Positions 7,639 to 16,511 of a DNA stretch of 64,000 nucleotides are shown piece by piece (position 1 is the stretch's first letter; each line of letters starts with the position of its first letter). Source of the stretch: Blautia sp. BIOML-A1 (GTDB taxonomy: Bacteria; Bacillota; Clostridia; Lachnospirales; Lachnospiraceae); contig NZ_WWVR01000009.1 of the NCBI RefSeq assembly GCF_009883055.1, forward strand, positions 1-64,000, read 5' to 3'. Both the position numbers and the translations under genes were made by a program. Under the pieces are notes generated by a model, which searched no databases, had not been told where the DNA came from, and saw only the letters and a list, made by a program, of their open reading frames with translations.

Positions 7639-9603
7639 TTGGAGAACTATACTAAGTATCAGCTGAAAAGCAATGAAGAACTTGCATCATTGCTTGAGGG
7701 CAAAGACAACCTGTATGTCATTGCCTGTAACAAGTGCTTCAAGGAATTTGACACCATTGACGAGCCGGACTGCGATGAATTTCTGAAATTTGCCGCAGAA
7801 CAGGGCAAGACAGTCACTGGCAGTACAAAGGTAGACTTTTTGTGTAACAAGATGCACACAGAAAGAAAATTACAGGATCTGTTTCCGGAAGGAACAGAGA
7901 ATGTTATCGTAATTTCCTGCGGCCTTGGTATTCAGACAGTTGCAGAACTGGCAGGAAAACCAGTTTATGCAGCAAGTAATTCTCTTAACTACAGAGGCCA
8001 TCATGGCATGGCTCTTACCAAGAAGAGCTGTGATGCCTGTGCTCAGTGTTATCTGAACATAACCGGTGGTGTCTGTCCGATCGTTGATTGCTCCAAGAGC
8101 CTTGTAAATGGGCAGTGTGGAGGTGCCAAGAACGGTAAGTGCGAAGTAGATCCGAATAAAGACTGTGCATGGGAGAAGATTTATCAGAGACTTGCAAAAC
8201 AGGGACGACTTGAGGAATTCCTCAATCAGCCTGTACAGGTCCGTGACTTCTCAAAGGTGAATTTCAAAGTAATCAACGACTACGTTAAAGCAATAAGGGA
8301 AGACAGACTGAATGGATATTATGGCGGTGTTCATCCGTCAGAACATAAGGAATTCAGCGAGCATATCGATCTGAAGAAATTCCCGGATCCTAAGACAGTT
8401 GTGATCTCTATGTCACAGCATCTGGGCGCTCCGGCTAATCCGATCGTTCAGGTAGGAGATACCGTAAAGGTCGGACAGAAGATCGGCGAAGCTGCCGGAT
8501 TTATCAGCGCACCGGTACATTCCAGTGTAAGCGGAACAGTAGTTGCTGTTGAACCTCGCATGCATGGAACAAGAGGCGGTGAAGTGATGGCAGTTGTCAT
8601 CGAATCAGACGGAAAAAATACTCTGCACGAATCCGTACAGCCTCATAAACCATTAGATGATCTTACCGCGGATGAGATCATCGAAATCGTAAAAGAAGCA
8701 GGAATTGTTGGTATGGGTGGTGCAGGTTTCCCGACCTGTGTTAAACTGAAACCAGCGAAACCGGTTGATACGATCCTTCTCAATGGATGCGAATGTGAAC
8801 CGTATCTGACAGCAGACCACAAGGTTCTTCTTGCATATGCAGATGAGATTATCTTTGGTCTGAAAGCAATCCTCAAGACAACAAGTGCCGAGAAAGGTAT
8901 TATTGTTATCGAGGATAACAAGCCGGATGCTATTGAATTAATGAAGGAAAAAGTTGCCGATATCGGAAATATGGAAGTGTTTGTTGCAAGAACCAAATAC
9001 CCGCAGGGCGCTGAGAAAACTCTCATCAAGCGTGTTCTGGGAAGAATCGTTCCAAGCGGCGGACTTCCGGCAGATGTTGGTGTTATTGTAGATAATATCA
9101 GTACAGTAAAAGCAATTGCTGATGCGATCCAGACAGGTATGCCTTTGATCGAGCGTGTTGCAACCGTTACAGGCGAAAAGATCAAGAATCCTGGCAACTT
9201 TATCATCAAGATTGGTACAAGTGTAAGAGAACTGATCGATTACTGTGGCGGATTCACAGACGAGGATGTTCTGGTCAAGATGGGCGGTCCAATGATGGGA
9301 TTCCCTCTGAACACACTGGATGTACCTATGATGAAGGGATCCAATGGTATTATTGCCATTGATACAGATGAGACCAAAGAGCAGCCATGTATCAAGTGCG
9401 GACGCTGTGTGGATGTATGTCCGATGGAACTTTCTCCTCTGTATTTTGTAAAATATGCGAAGGAAGAGAACTGGCAGGGAATGAAAGACATGAACGTTAT
9501 GGATTGTGTTGAGTGCAGATGCTGTCAGTATATCTGTTCTTCCAAGATTCCGATCATTAACAGTATCAAAGCCGGAAAAAATGCAATAAGGGGGATGAAG
9601 TGA
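7639..9603 (+). CDS. MetV-RnfC fusion, methylene-THF reductase electron-transfer subunit
   Basis: A 654-residue fusion. Residues 1 to about 200 are a MetV-like Cys-rich domain (CDACAQCYLNITGGVCPI, VNGQCGGAKNGKCEV). The remainder is RnfC-like: a barrel-sandwich part, the flavin/nucleotide-binding GMGGAGFPTCVKL, an SLBB-type region and two C-terminal cluster motifs (CIKCGRCVDVCP and CVECRCCQYIC). In acetogens RnfC2, MetV and MetF form the methylene-tetrahydrofolate reductase of the Wood-Ljungdahl methyl branch, with RnfC2 as the NADH-oxidising subunit; here it carries an extra MetV domain. The TTG at 7639 follows AAGGAAGGTGAG. metV and metF follow directly, so a three-subunit complex is very likely. 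Confidence 0.85.
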   Translation: MENYTKYQLKSNEELASLLEGKDNLYVIACNKCFKEFDTIDEPDCDEFLKFAAEQGKTVTGSTKVDFLCNKMHTERKLQDLFPEGTENVIVISCGLGIQTVAELAGKPVYAASNSLNYRGHHGMALTKKSCDACAQCYLNITGGVCPIVDCSKSLVNGQCGGAKNGKCEVDPNKDCAWEKIYQRLAKQGRLEEFLNQPVQVRDFSKVNFKVINDYVKAIREDRLNGYYGGVHPSEHKEFSEHIDLKKFPDPKTVVISMSQHLGAPANPIVQVGDTVKVGQKIGEAAGFISAPVHSSVSGTVVAVEPRMHGTRGGEVMAVVIESDGKNTLHESVQPHKPLDDLTADEIIEIVKEAGIVGMGGAGFPTCVKLKPAKPVDTILLNGCECEPYLTADHKVLLAYADEIIFGLKAILKTTSAEKGIIVIEDNKPDAIELMKEKVADIGNMEVFVARTKYPQGAEKTLIKRVLGRIVPSGGLPADVGVIVDNISTVKAIADAIQTGMPLIERVATVTGEKIKNPGNFIIKIGTSVRELIDYCGGFTDEDVLVKMGGPMMGFPLNTLDVPMMKGSNGIIAIDTDETKEQPCIKCGRCVDVCPMELSPLYFVKYAKEENWQGMKDMNVMDCVECRCCQYICSSKIPIINSIKAGKNAIRGMK

Positions 9604-9604
9604 T

Positions 9605-10225
9605 ATGTTGATTACCCAGTTAAAAGCAAAAGAAACGATCGCATCACTGACAGCCGGAAAGAAAGTTTTCATTATTAACTGTCATGGATGTAAAGAAGTT
9701 CGTTTTCCGGAAAAAGAGGCTGTTGAACTTCAGAAGGAACTTTCTGCTGAAGGAAAAGTAACAGGAATTATGACCACTGATTATATCTGTAATCCGGAAA
9801 ATATGGAATTACGTCTTAAGAAACATATGAGCAAGATCCAGGAAGCAGATCTGGTTCTGGTATTCTCCTGCGGTGTCGGAGTACAGACCGTTGCGGAGTA
9901 TCTGGATGACAAGATGGTCTGTGCAGCCTGCGATACATACCCGGTACCTGGTTTCCAGGGTGTAACACCGTTAGAGTACAAATGTGACCAGTGCGGTGAG
10001 TGTTATCTGAACCTGACAGGTGGAATCTGTCCGATCACAGCATGTTCCAAGAGTCTTGTAAATGGTCAGTGCGGTGGTTCCAAGAACGGTAAATGCGAAG
10101 TTGACAGTGAGATGGAGTGTGGATGGGAGCGTATCTACAGACGCCTTGAAGAGATCGGACGTCTGGATCTGCTGAAATGTCCGACACAGGTTCACAACTT
10201 TGCAACAGACGATGAAGTGAAATAA
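9605..10225 (+). CDS. metV: MetV, methylene-THF reductase zinc/Fe-S subunit
   Basis: A 206-residue MetV-type protein with many cysteines: CDQCGECYLNLTGGICPI and VNGQCGGSKNGKCEV, plus conserved single cysteines near NCHGC, DYICN and FSCGVGVQTVAE. It is clearly paralogous to the N-terminal domain of the fusion encoded upstream, with the same order of motifs. ATG 9605 lies just after the upstream stop and uses GGGGGATGAAG as its ribosome site, indicating translational coupling. MetV binds to MetF and is thought to pass electrons to its flavin. Confidence 0.88.
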   Translation: MLITQLKAKETIASLTAGKKVFIINCHGCKEVRFPEKEAVELQKELSAEGKVTGIMTTDYICNPENMELRLKKHMSKIQEADLVLVFSCGVGVQTVAEYLDDKMVCAACDTYPVPGFQGVTPLEYKCDQCGECYLNLTGGICPITACSKSLVNGQCGGSKNGKCEVDSEMECGWERIYRRLEEIGRLDLLKCPTQVHNFATDDEVK

Positions 10226-10270
10226 GAAGCCTGATAAATTATAATATTATAATGATTGGAGCAATGTACA

Positions 10271-11149
10271 ATGAAAATGAAAGAATTATTCGACCGTGGT
10301 GAATTCGTAGTTTCTGCTGAAGTAGGACCGCCGAAGGGAATCCATGTAGATGAGCTTGTAGAAGAAGCCAAAACATATCTTAAGGATGTTCATGCAGTGA
10401 ACGTAACTGACAACCAGTCTTCTGTTATGCGTCTTGGTTCTCTTGCTATGTGTAAGGTTCTCAAGGATGCAGGTATGGATCCAATCTTCCAGCTTGCATG
10501 CCGTGACAGAAACCGTATCGCACTGGAGTCTGACCTCTTAAGTGCTGCAATGTTTGGTATTGAGAACATTCTCTGCCTGACAGGTGACCACACAAAGATG
10601 GGAGATCATCCGCAGGCAAAACCGGTATTCGACCTTGATTCCGTATCCCTTCTTCACACAGTGAAGCTTCTGGAGTCTGGTGTGGATCTTGGCGGCAATG
10701 AGCTCGTTGGTGAGCCGCCGAAATTCTCCAAGGGTGCTGTTGTATCTCCGTGCAGCGATTCCGTTGACGCACAGCTTGCCAAGATGGAAAGAAAAGTTGC
10801 AGCAGGTGCAGATTACTTCCAGACCCAGGCTGTATTTGAGCCGGAGAAATTCATCAAATTCATGGAAAAAGCAAAACAGTTCGGCAAACCGGTACAGGTT
10901 GGTATCATCATTCCGAAGTCTGTTGGAATGGTAAGATTCATGAACAACAACGTTGCCGGCATCCATGTTCCGGATGAAATGATCGAGGAACTGAAAGCCG
11001 ATAAAGAAAAGACAAAAGCAGGTATCACAGGTGTTGAGATCGCTGCACGTATCATCAAAGAGTGCAAGCCATATTGCCAGGGTGTACATATCATGGCACT
11101 TGGCTGGGAATCCAAGATTCCGGAGCTTCTGAAACTGGCTGAGCTCTAA
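10271..11149 (+). CDS. metF: Methylenetetrahydrofolate reductase MetF
   Basis: A flavin TIM-barrel enzyme of 292 residues that reduces methylene-THF to methyl-THF. Visible family features are FVVSAEVGPPKG at the start, LACRDRNR, CLTGDHTKMGDHP and DYFQTQAVFEPEKF. ATG 10271 has GGAG 9 nt upstream; an in-frame TTG at 10256 overlaps that site and is less likely. With MetV and the RnfC-like fusion it should form an NADH-linked reductase. No CODH/ACS or formyl-THF genes lie in the window, so the wider Wood-Ljungdahl pathway is inferred. Confidence 0.92.
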   Translation: MKMKELFDRGEFVVSAEVGPPKGIHVDELVEEAKTYLKDVHAVNVTDNQSSVMRLGSLAMCKVLKDAGMDPIFQLACRDRNRIALESDLLSAAMFGIENILCLTGDHTKMGDHPQAKPVFDLDSVSLLHTVKLLESGVDLGGNELVGEPPKFSKGAVVSPCSDSVDAQLAKMERKVAAGADYFQTQAVFEPEKFIKFMEKAKQFGKPVQVGIIIPKSVGMVRFMNNNVAGIHVPDEMIEELKADKEKTKAGITGVEIAARIIKECKPYCQGVHIMALGWESKIPELLKLAEL

Positions 11150-11174
11150 AATATGTAAGATTTGAAATAAAAAT

Positions 11175-11223
11175 AACAGGTGTCTGTCTTTGGAGAAGAA
11201 CCAAAGGCAGGCACCTGTTTTAT
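11175..11223 (+). terminator. Rho-independent terminator
   Basis: A long stem (ACAGGTGTCTGTCTTTGG paired with CCAAAGGCAGGCACCTGT, two weak pairs) is followed by TTTTAT. It ends the metV-rnfC/metV/metF transcript. Confidence 0.9.
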
Positions 11224-11283
11224 ATCGTGCATATCAGCATTTGAACCGAAAAACACTCTGTGCTGCGGTCGCTCTGCAGCTGT

Positions 11284-12417
11284 CTATACAGTATGGATAA
11301 ATTGATCTACATAGTGCAGGGCGGCTCCGATAGCCGGAGTGTACTGACCGTTTGTACCAACAAGAATCTGATCTTTACCGAGTTTAAAAGGTGCAGGCAA
11401 ATTGATATGCTCTGTCAGATACGAGAGATCCTCATCAGTAAAATAAGGTGCCAGATAGCCGCTGATAATGACCGGGGCATCAATAATTAAATTTAAATTT
11501 TTCATAGCAAAAGCCAGATGATTGAGATAATCTTTCCAGACTTGTACAAGCTGGGAGGATTTTTTTTCGCGTAAAAGAGGGAAAAATTCTTTTATCGTCA
11601 TACCGGCAGCCTGCTCCAGAGAATCCACGGAACAGTAGGTTTCCAGACAGCCGCGGTTTCCACAATAACAGAGGGGACCGTCCGGATTAATGCACATATG
11701 CTCGAGGGTTCCGCTGTGCATGGAATTTCCCTGATGAATCTGATGATTTGTTATGATCGCACCGCCAAGATTTCTGTTCAGCAGAAAAACAACGGCACTG
11801 TCAAGCTCCGGATGCTTCCATAATTCCAGGAAAGCGGCTGATTTTGAATCATGTTCCAGGTAGCAAGGATAAGGAAGACGGTGCGAAAATTCTTCCAGCT
11901 TCATTCCGGTATTATTCATAATAGTTCCATAGGTTACAGTAGTATGATCCGGAGAAGTGACCCCCTGTGTGGCAATTGAAATTCCAAGTATTTTCTCATC
12001 TTCATACTGGTTTGACGATATGAATTCCCGGACAGTTCCGGCAATCTGCTCATAGTAAGCGGGTGTATTAGAATATGGAACAGAAAACGTATCTGTAAAA
12101 ATAGCATTTCCGTAAAGATCTACCGCAGTGAGATGAAACATGTTTTTTAAGATGCCGATGCCAATGGAGATTTTAAAATCAGGCACGATCTGAATCGCCT
12201 GGGCTTTTCTTCCGCCTGTTGAATCAAAATATCCGTTTCTTTCAATCAATCCCTCCTGCTCCAGCAGATTTAGATTCTGACTGACCGTGGATAAGCCCAT
12301 CTGAAGATCCGAAACAATCTGCAGCTTGGAGGTTACCTTACTCTTGTAGATGTATTGATAAACTTTCGATTTATTGATTTTTTTCAGACTGATAGTTGTT
12401 AATCCTTTTTCACTCAT
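11284..12417 (-). CDS. ROK family transcriptional regulator / sugar kinase-like
   Basis: A 377-residue NagC/XylR-type ROK protein. An N-terminal winged helix (KSKVTSKLQIVSDLQMGLSTVSQNLNLLEQEGLI) is followed by a ROK domain with the zinc motif CINPDGPLCYCGNRGCLETYC. The GILKNMFHLTAVDL segment replaces a canonical DxGGT phosphate motif, so kinase activity is doubtful. The minus-strand ATG at 12417 follows CAGGAG; the longer frame has no site. It is divergent from the dehydrogenase and the broken gluconate-type permease, and the CTTACGCGTAAG palindromes between them are plausible operators. It probably senses a sugar or sugar acid. Confidence 0.85.
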   Translation of the reverse strand: MSEKGLTTISLKKINKSKVYQYIYKSKVTSKLQIVSDLQMGLSTVSQNLNLLEQEGLIERNGYFDSTGGRKAQAIQIVPDFKISIGIGILKNMFHLTAVDLYGNAIFTDTFSVPYSNTPAYYEQIAGTVREFISSNQYEDEKILGISIATQGVTSPDHTTVTYGTIMNNTGMKLEEFSHRLPYPCYLEHDSKSAAFLELWKHPELDSAVVFLLNRNLGGAIITNHQIHQGNSMHSGTLEHMCINPDGPLCYCGNRGCLETYCSVDSLEQAAGMTIKEFFPLLREKKSSQLVQVWKDYLNHLAFAMKNLNLIIDAPVIISGYLAPYFTDEDLSYLTEHINLPAPFKLGKDQILVGTNGQYTPAIGAALHYVDQFIHTV

Positions 12418-12453
12418 AAGATTCTCCTGATAGTATTGCAAGATAAAATGAAG

Positions 12454-12480
12454 GTAACTGTTCAGTACCCTTACAGTTAT
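12454..12480. repeat. Dispersed palindromic repeat, copy 2
   Basis: The arms GTAACTG and CAGTTAT flank the core TTCAGTACCCTTA. Reverse-complemented, it matches the copy at 7249-7275 at 24 of 27 positions. It lies directly upstream of the ROK gene. Confidence 0.7.
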
Positions 12481-12618
12481 AAATAAGTTCAACATTTATT
12501 GTAGTATAACACAGAAGAAAAAGCAATAAATAATAGAATATAGCAAAAGTGCATAAAAAATATATTTAAATATTATAATTATTGTCAATAGATTTTTGAA
12601 ATATGAAGATATATACTA

Positions 12619-12647
12619 AACTTACGCGTAAGATATAAACGTAAGTT
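12619..12647. promoter_or_regulatory. Operator-like palindromes upstream of dehydrogenase gene
   Basis: CTTACGCGTAAG (12621-12632) is a perfect 12-bp palindrome. AACTTACG (12619-12626) and CGTAAGTT (12640-12647) form a second, overlapping inverted repeat, giving three half-sites of ACTTACG type. They lie between the ROK gene and the dehydrogenase gene and about 65 bp before the dehydrogenase start, so binding by the ROK regulator is the simplest reading. Confidence 0.5.
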
Positions 12648-12712
12648 AAAGACGCAAGTCAAGAGCATAAAGATTAACTCAAGATATAAGAGGAAAACAA
12701 GGAGGATGTAAC

Positions 12713-14329
12713 ATGAAATTATCAGTTAATGGAATTAAGGATCACGAAGTATGGGAAAAAGCAGGAATCATGCTTCCGGGTTATGATGTGGAAGGCGTGA
12801 GTGCAAAAGCAAAAGAAGCACCGGTATGGGTACATTTTGGAATCGGAAATATTTTCCGGGTGTTTATTGGTGGTATTGCGGATGGACTTCTTGAGGAAGG
12901 AGTGCTTGATCGAGGACTTACCTGTGTGGAAACTTTCGATTATGATGTTGTTGATAAAATATACAAACCATATGATAATCTTGGTCTGAGTGTTATTCTT
13001 CACGGTGATGGAAGACGAGATTATAAAGTACTCGGATCACTTGCAGAAGCTGTTAAAGCGCAGGCTTCTGATGCTGAGCAGTGGGACCGCCTCAAAGAAA
13101 TTTTTAAAAGCAGTTCTCTGCAGATGGTGTCCTTTACAATCACCGAGAAAGGCTACGCACTCCAGAAAGCTGACGGCACATATTTCCCGTTTGTACAGGC
13201 TGATATTCAGAATGGTCCGGACAAAGCAACAGGAGCCATGGCGGTTCTGGTAGCTATGCTGTTTGAGAGATACAAGGCAGGCAGATTTCCCATTGCCCTG
13301 GTTTCCATGGACAACTGTTCACAGAATGGAGCCAGACTTCGGGAATCCGTACTGAAGATGACAGAAGAATGGAAGAAGGCAGGCTTTGTAGATGATGGAT
13401 TTGTAAACTATATAAGCGATGAAAAAGTAGTTGCTTTTCCATGGACTATGATCGACAAGATCACACCTCGCCCGAGTGAGCAAATTGCAGCAGATCTGGA
13501 AAAACTGGGTGTGGAAGATATGCAGCCGGTCATCACAAGTAAAAAAACATATATCGCACCATTTGTAAATGCAGAGAAACCACAGTATCTTGTAATTGAA
13601 GACAGTTTTCCAAATGGACGTCCGGCTCTGGAAAAAGGATTCGGTGTATACATGGCTGACAGAAATACCGTAAATCTGTCTGAACGAATGAAAGTTACTG
13701 TTTGTCTGAACCCGGTACATTCTGCTACTGGTCCGCTTGGGGTTGTACTTGGTTATGATCTGTTTGCACATATGTTGAATACCAATGAAGATATGATGAA
13801 GATGGCACGTATGGTGGCTTATGATGAAGGTCTTCCGGTTGTAGCAGATCCTGGAATCCTTTCCCCACAGGCATTTGTAGATGAACTGTTTAATGATCGT
13901 TTCCCAAATGAATATCTGGGAGATACCAATCTTCGTCTGGCAGTTGATGTATCACAGATGGTTGGTATTCGTTTTGGCGAAACTGTAAAAGCATACGTTA
14001 AGAAGTACGGCGATGCTTCCAGACTGACAGCAATTCCGCTGGGAATCGCAGGATGGCTCAGATATATGCTTGGTGTCGATGATGAGGGGAATAGATTTGA
14101 ACTTGCACCGGATCCGATGAACGAAGAACTTCAGGAACAGTTTAAGGATATCGTTGTGGGACAGCCGGAAACATTTAAGGATCAGCTGAAACCAATTCTT
14201 TCGAACGAACGTTTATTCTTTACAGATCTTTACAAAGATGGTGTCGGAGAAAAGATTGAAGATATGTTCCGCGAGATGATCGCAGGACTGGGAGCTGTAA
14301 AAGCAACAATTCACAAATATGTACACTGA
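12713..14329 (+). CDS. Mannitol dehydrogenase family oxidoreductase (mannonate/fructuronate-type)
   Basis: A 538-residue long-chain polyol dehydrogenase. Recognisable parts are the N-terminal nucleotide-binding start HFGIGNIFRVFIGGIADGLLE, the VSMDNCSQNG segment, the catalytic-domain motif TVCLNPVHSATGPLGVVLGYD and the ending with LGAVKATIHKYV. The family interconverts sugar acids such as D-mannonate and fructuronate, or mannitol and fructose, using NAD(P)H in the cytoplasm. ATG 12713 follows AAGGAGGATGTAAC. A GntP-type permease, now broken, lies 45 bp downstream, favouring a sugar-acid substrate. Regulation by the divergent ROK protein is inferred. Confidence 0.8.
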   Translation: MKLSVNGIKDHEVWEKAGIMLPGYDVEGVSAKAKEAPVWVHFGIGNIFRVFIGGIADGLLEEGVLDRGLTCVETFDYDVVDKIYKPYDNLGLSVILHGDGRRDYKVLGSLAEAVKAQASDAEQWDRLKEIFKSSSLQMVSFTITEKGYALQKADGTYFPFVQADIQNGPDKATGAMAVLVAMLFERYKAGRFPIALVSMDNCSQNGARLRESVLKMTEEWKKAGFVDDGFVNYISDEKVVAFPWTMIDKITPRPSEQIAADLEKLGVEDMQPVITSKKTYIAPFVNAEKPQYLVIEDSFPNGRPALEKGFGVYMADRNTVNLSERMKVTVCLNPVHSATGPLGVVLGYDLFAHMLNTNEDMMKMARMVAYDEGLPVVADPGILSPQAFVDELFNDRFPNEYLGDTNLRLAVDVSQMVGIRFGETVKAYVKKYGDASRLTAIPLGIAGWLRYMLGVDDEGNRFELAPDPMNEELQEQFKDIVVGQPETFKDQLKPILSNERLFFTDLYKDGVGEKIEDMFREMIAGLGAVKATIHKYVH

Positions 14330-14374
14330 TATTAAAAAGAATATAATCTTGGACAGATATAGAGGAAAAGGAAA

Positions 14375-15401
14375 ATGACAGAAGCGGTATTTGCGGCAGA
14401 GCCGACAAGGCTGCTGATCGCAGCGGCAGTGGGAATTATCCTGTTATTGCTGCTGATCATTAAAATTAAGATCCATCCTGTATTATCACTGCTGATTTCT
14501 GCACTGCTTATCGGACTTGGAGCCGGAATGCCGGTTCCGACTCTGATAAGTACGGTAGAAAAAGGAGCAGGAGAGACCTTGCAGGGAATCGTGCTGCTGA
14601 TCGGTCTTGGATCTTTGTTTGGAGGAATTCTGGAAGTATCCGGAGGTGCACAGTGCGTTGCATAGACCCTTGTAAATAAATTTGGAGAGAAAAAAGCGGG
14701 GATAGCTCTTGGAATTACAGGACTGGTAGTTGGAACAACTGTATTCTTTGAAGCGGGTGTTGTGATCCTGATTCCGCTTGCATTTGGACTTGCAAAGAAA
14801 ACAAAGAAATCCACGTTGTATTATGTGATCCCATTGCTGGCAGGTCTGGCTACAGGATTTGCATTTATCCCGCCATCAGCAGGATCAGTACTGGTGGCAA
14901 ATATGCTGAATGTGGATCTTGGAATCATGATTGCAGTTGGTGTCCCGGTAGGTATCTTATCGCTGCTTTTTGCCGGAATTCTGTGGTCAAAATTTATTGG
15001 CAGTAAAATCAATGTAGGACTTCCTGCCAACGTTTCGGAAGTCAGAGAGGCAGATGAAGCTAATGAAAAGTGGACTGCCGCTGGTGATTGTAGCTTTTCT
15101 GATTGCGGCGCTGATTCGTGCATCGGTCGGAGCGGCAGTAGTTGCGATGACAATGGCAGCAGGAATCATGGCAGCTATGCCGGGAGTGGCTGAATTATCT
15201 CCTGTATATCTGGCAGCAATGGTGTGTGCGATCAATGGTGGTGCAACCGCATTCAGCCATGTGAATGATTCTGGATTCTGGCTGGTAGGTTCATTGCTTG
15301 AGATAGATGAAAAAACAACGCTGAAATCATGGACTATGATGGAATCGATCATCGGATTTACAGGACTGATCTGTGCGATCGTACTAAGTTTGTTTGCATA
15401 A
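14375..15401 (+). pseudogene. GntP-family sugar-acid permease, broken
   Basis: The sequence is recognisable as a gluconate:H+ symporter (LLLLLIIKIKIHPVLSLLIS, GITGLVVGTTVFFEAGVVIL, FAFIPPSAGSVLVAN, GLPLVIVAFLIAALIRASVG). It is not intact. Codon 97 is TAG (14663-14665), one base from CAG in a stretch that otherwise continues perfectly in frame. Near 15055 the reading frame shifts, and about 100 residues of the middle membrane region of a usual 440-450 residue permease are missing. The final segment is readable in the other frame to 15401. A point mutation plus an internal deletion is the simplest explanation, leaving the neighbouring dehydrogenase without its likely transporter. Confidence 0.85.
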
Positions 15402-15518
15402 AATAATAATTGTGAATCTGGAAAAACTGTATTAAAATAAATAGTAGTAAAACATCTGGATTGGGTGAATTATCCCAGAAACAGAGAGTATGAGAAATAG
15501 AAAGGATGGTATAGCTAC

Positions 15519-15905
15519 ATGAGTTTAAAAGAGCAGATAAACGGACTCCAGCACATTGGAGTGCCTACCAAAAACATGGAAGAAACAATTGCATTTTACG
15601 AGAAACTTGGATTTGAAACGGCATTTGAGACTGTAAACGATGGTGACAGAGTGGTCTTTTTAAAATTTGCTTCTCTTGTGATCGAGACGTATGAGAGCAA
15701 GGACGCAGCCATGAAATCAGGGGCAGTCGATCACATTGCACTTGATGTGAAAGATATCGAGAAGACTTATGAACTTATCAACCAGGAAGGGTTAAACACT
15801 ACAAAGGATACGATCCATTTCCTGCCATTTTGGGAAAATGGAGTGAAATTCTTTACAATCGAAGGACCAAATAAAGAAAAAGTAGAATTCAGCCAGTATC
15901 TGTAA
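15519..15905 (+). CDS. Glyoxalase/VOC family protein
   Basis: A 128-residue single-domain VOC protein. It begins INGLQHIGVPTKNMEETIAFYEKLGFE, has DHIALDVKDIEKTYELI in the middle and ends FFTIEGPNKEKVEFSQ, giving the usual H...E...H...E metal-ligand order (His at GLQHIG, Glu at VIETYE, His at VDHIAL, Glu at KVEFSQ). AAAGGATGG precedes the ATG. Members include lactoylglutathione lyase-like and ring-opening enzymes; the substrate is unknown. It has its own terminator. Confidence 0.8.
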   Translation: MSLKEQINGLQHIGVPTKNMEETIAFYEKLGFETAFETVNDGDRVVFLKFASLVIETYESKDAAMKSGAVDHIALDVKDIEKTYELINQEGLNTTKDTIHFLPFWENGVKFFTIEGPNKEKVEFSQYL

Positions 15906-15920
15906 GAGATATGCATAAGA

Positions 15921-15962
15921 AAAGCACATTTATGCCTGTTGAGGGCATAGATGTGCTTTTTT
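15921..15962 (+). terminator. Rho-independent terminator
   Basis: The stem AAAGCACAT-T-TATGCC / GGGCATA-G-ATGTGCTT is followed by TTTTTT. It ends the VOC gene. Confidence 0.9.
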
Positions 15963-16073
15963 AATCCAGTGAACATCTAAGCTTGTATGGGGAAAAACTT
16001 TGTGCTAAAATACTTCAAAAATGAACATTCTAAAAATGAATAATTCAAAAACATAAGAAAGGAAAAAGACAAA

Positions 16074-16511
16074 ATGGTAAGTATAGAATATGTACACAAA
16101 TTGCTAGAATTCTATAACCAGCTGTGCAGTCCGCTGTGTCAGCAGACTGGCATCCCGCAGACTTCGATGGATATACTGATGTTTCTGAAAAATAATCCAC
16201 AGTACAAAAATGCTACAGATATTGTAAAGTTTCGTGGAATCAAGGCAAATCTGGTATCTGTCCATGTGGAACGACTGGTGCAGGAAGGATATCTCGAACG
16301 CCGGGAGGTGCCGGGAGACCGGAGAAAGACAGAACTGACCTGTACAGAGAAAGCAGCACACGTATGGAAGCAGGGATGTGAAATACAGAGGGTATTTTTC
16401 GAAATGTTATTTTCCGGGGTGCCTGAGGAGTCACGAAAAATCTTCGAACGGGTGATGGAACAGACAGAGAAAAATCTGAATATGTATCAAAGGGAGAATA
16501 AAAAGAAATGA
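16074..16511 (+). CDS. MarR family transcriptional regulator
   Basis: A 145-residue winged-helix regulator. The recognition part reads FRGIKANLVSVHVERLVQEGYLERREVPGDRRKTELTCT, the MarR pattern with the DRR wing. GAAAGGAAAAAG precedes the ATG. Its stop overlaps the start of the TauE gene (ATGA at 16508-16511), so the two are translationally coupled and it probably controls that exporter. The ligand is unknown. Confidence 0.88.
   Translation: MVSIEYVHKLLEFYNQLCSPLCQQTGIPQTSMDILMFLKNNPQYKNATDIVKFRGIKANLVSVHVERLVQEGYLERREVPGDRRKTELTCTEKAAHVWKQGCEIQRVFFEMLFSGVPEESRKIFERVMEQTEKNLNMYQRENKKK

Noticed and set aside
11284..12417. ROK glucokinase
   Set aside because: The N-terminal winged helix and altered phosphate-binding motif favour a regulator over an enzyme.
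14375..15401. Programmed read-through or frameshift in the permease
   Set aside because: Two different lesions plus loss of about 100 conserved residues fit a pseudogene better than recoding.
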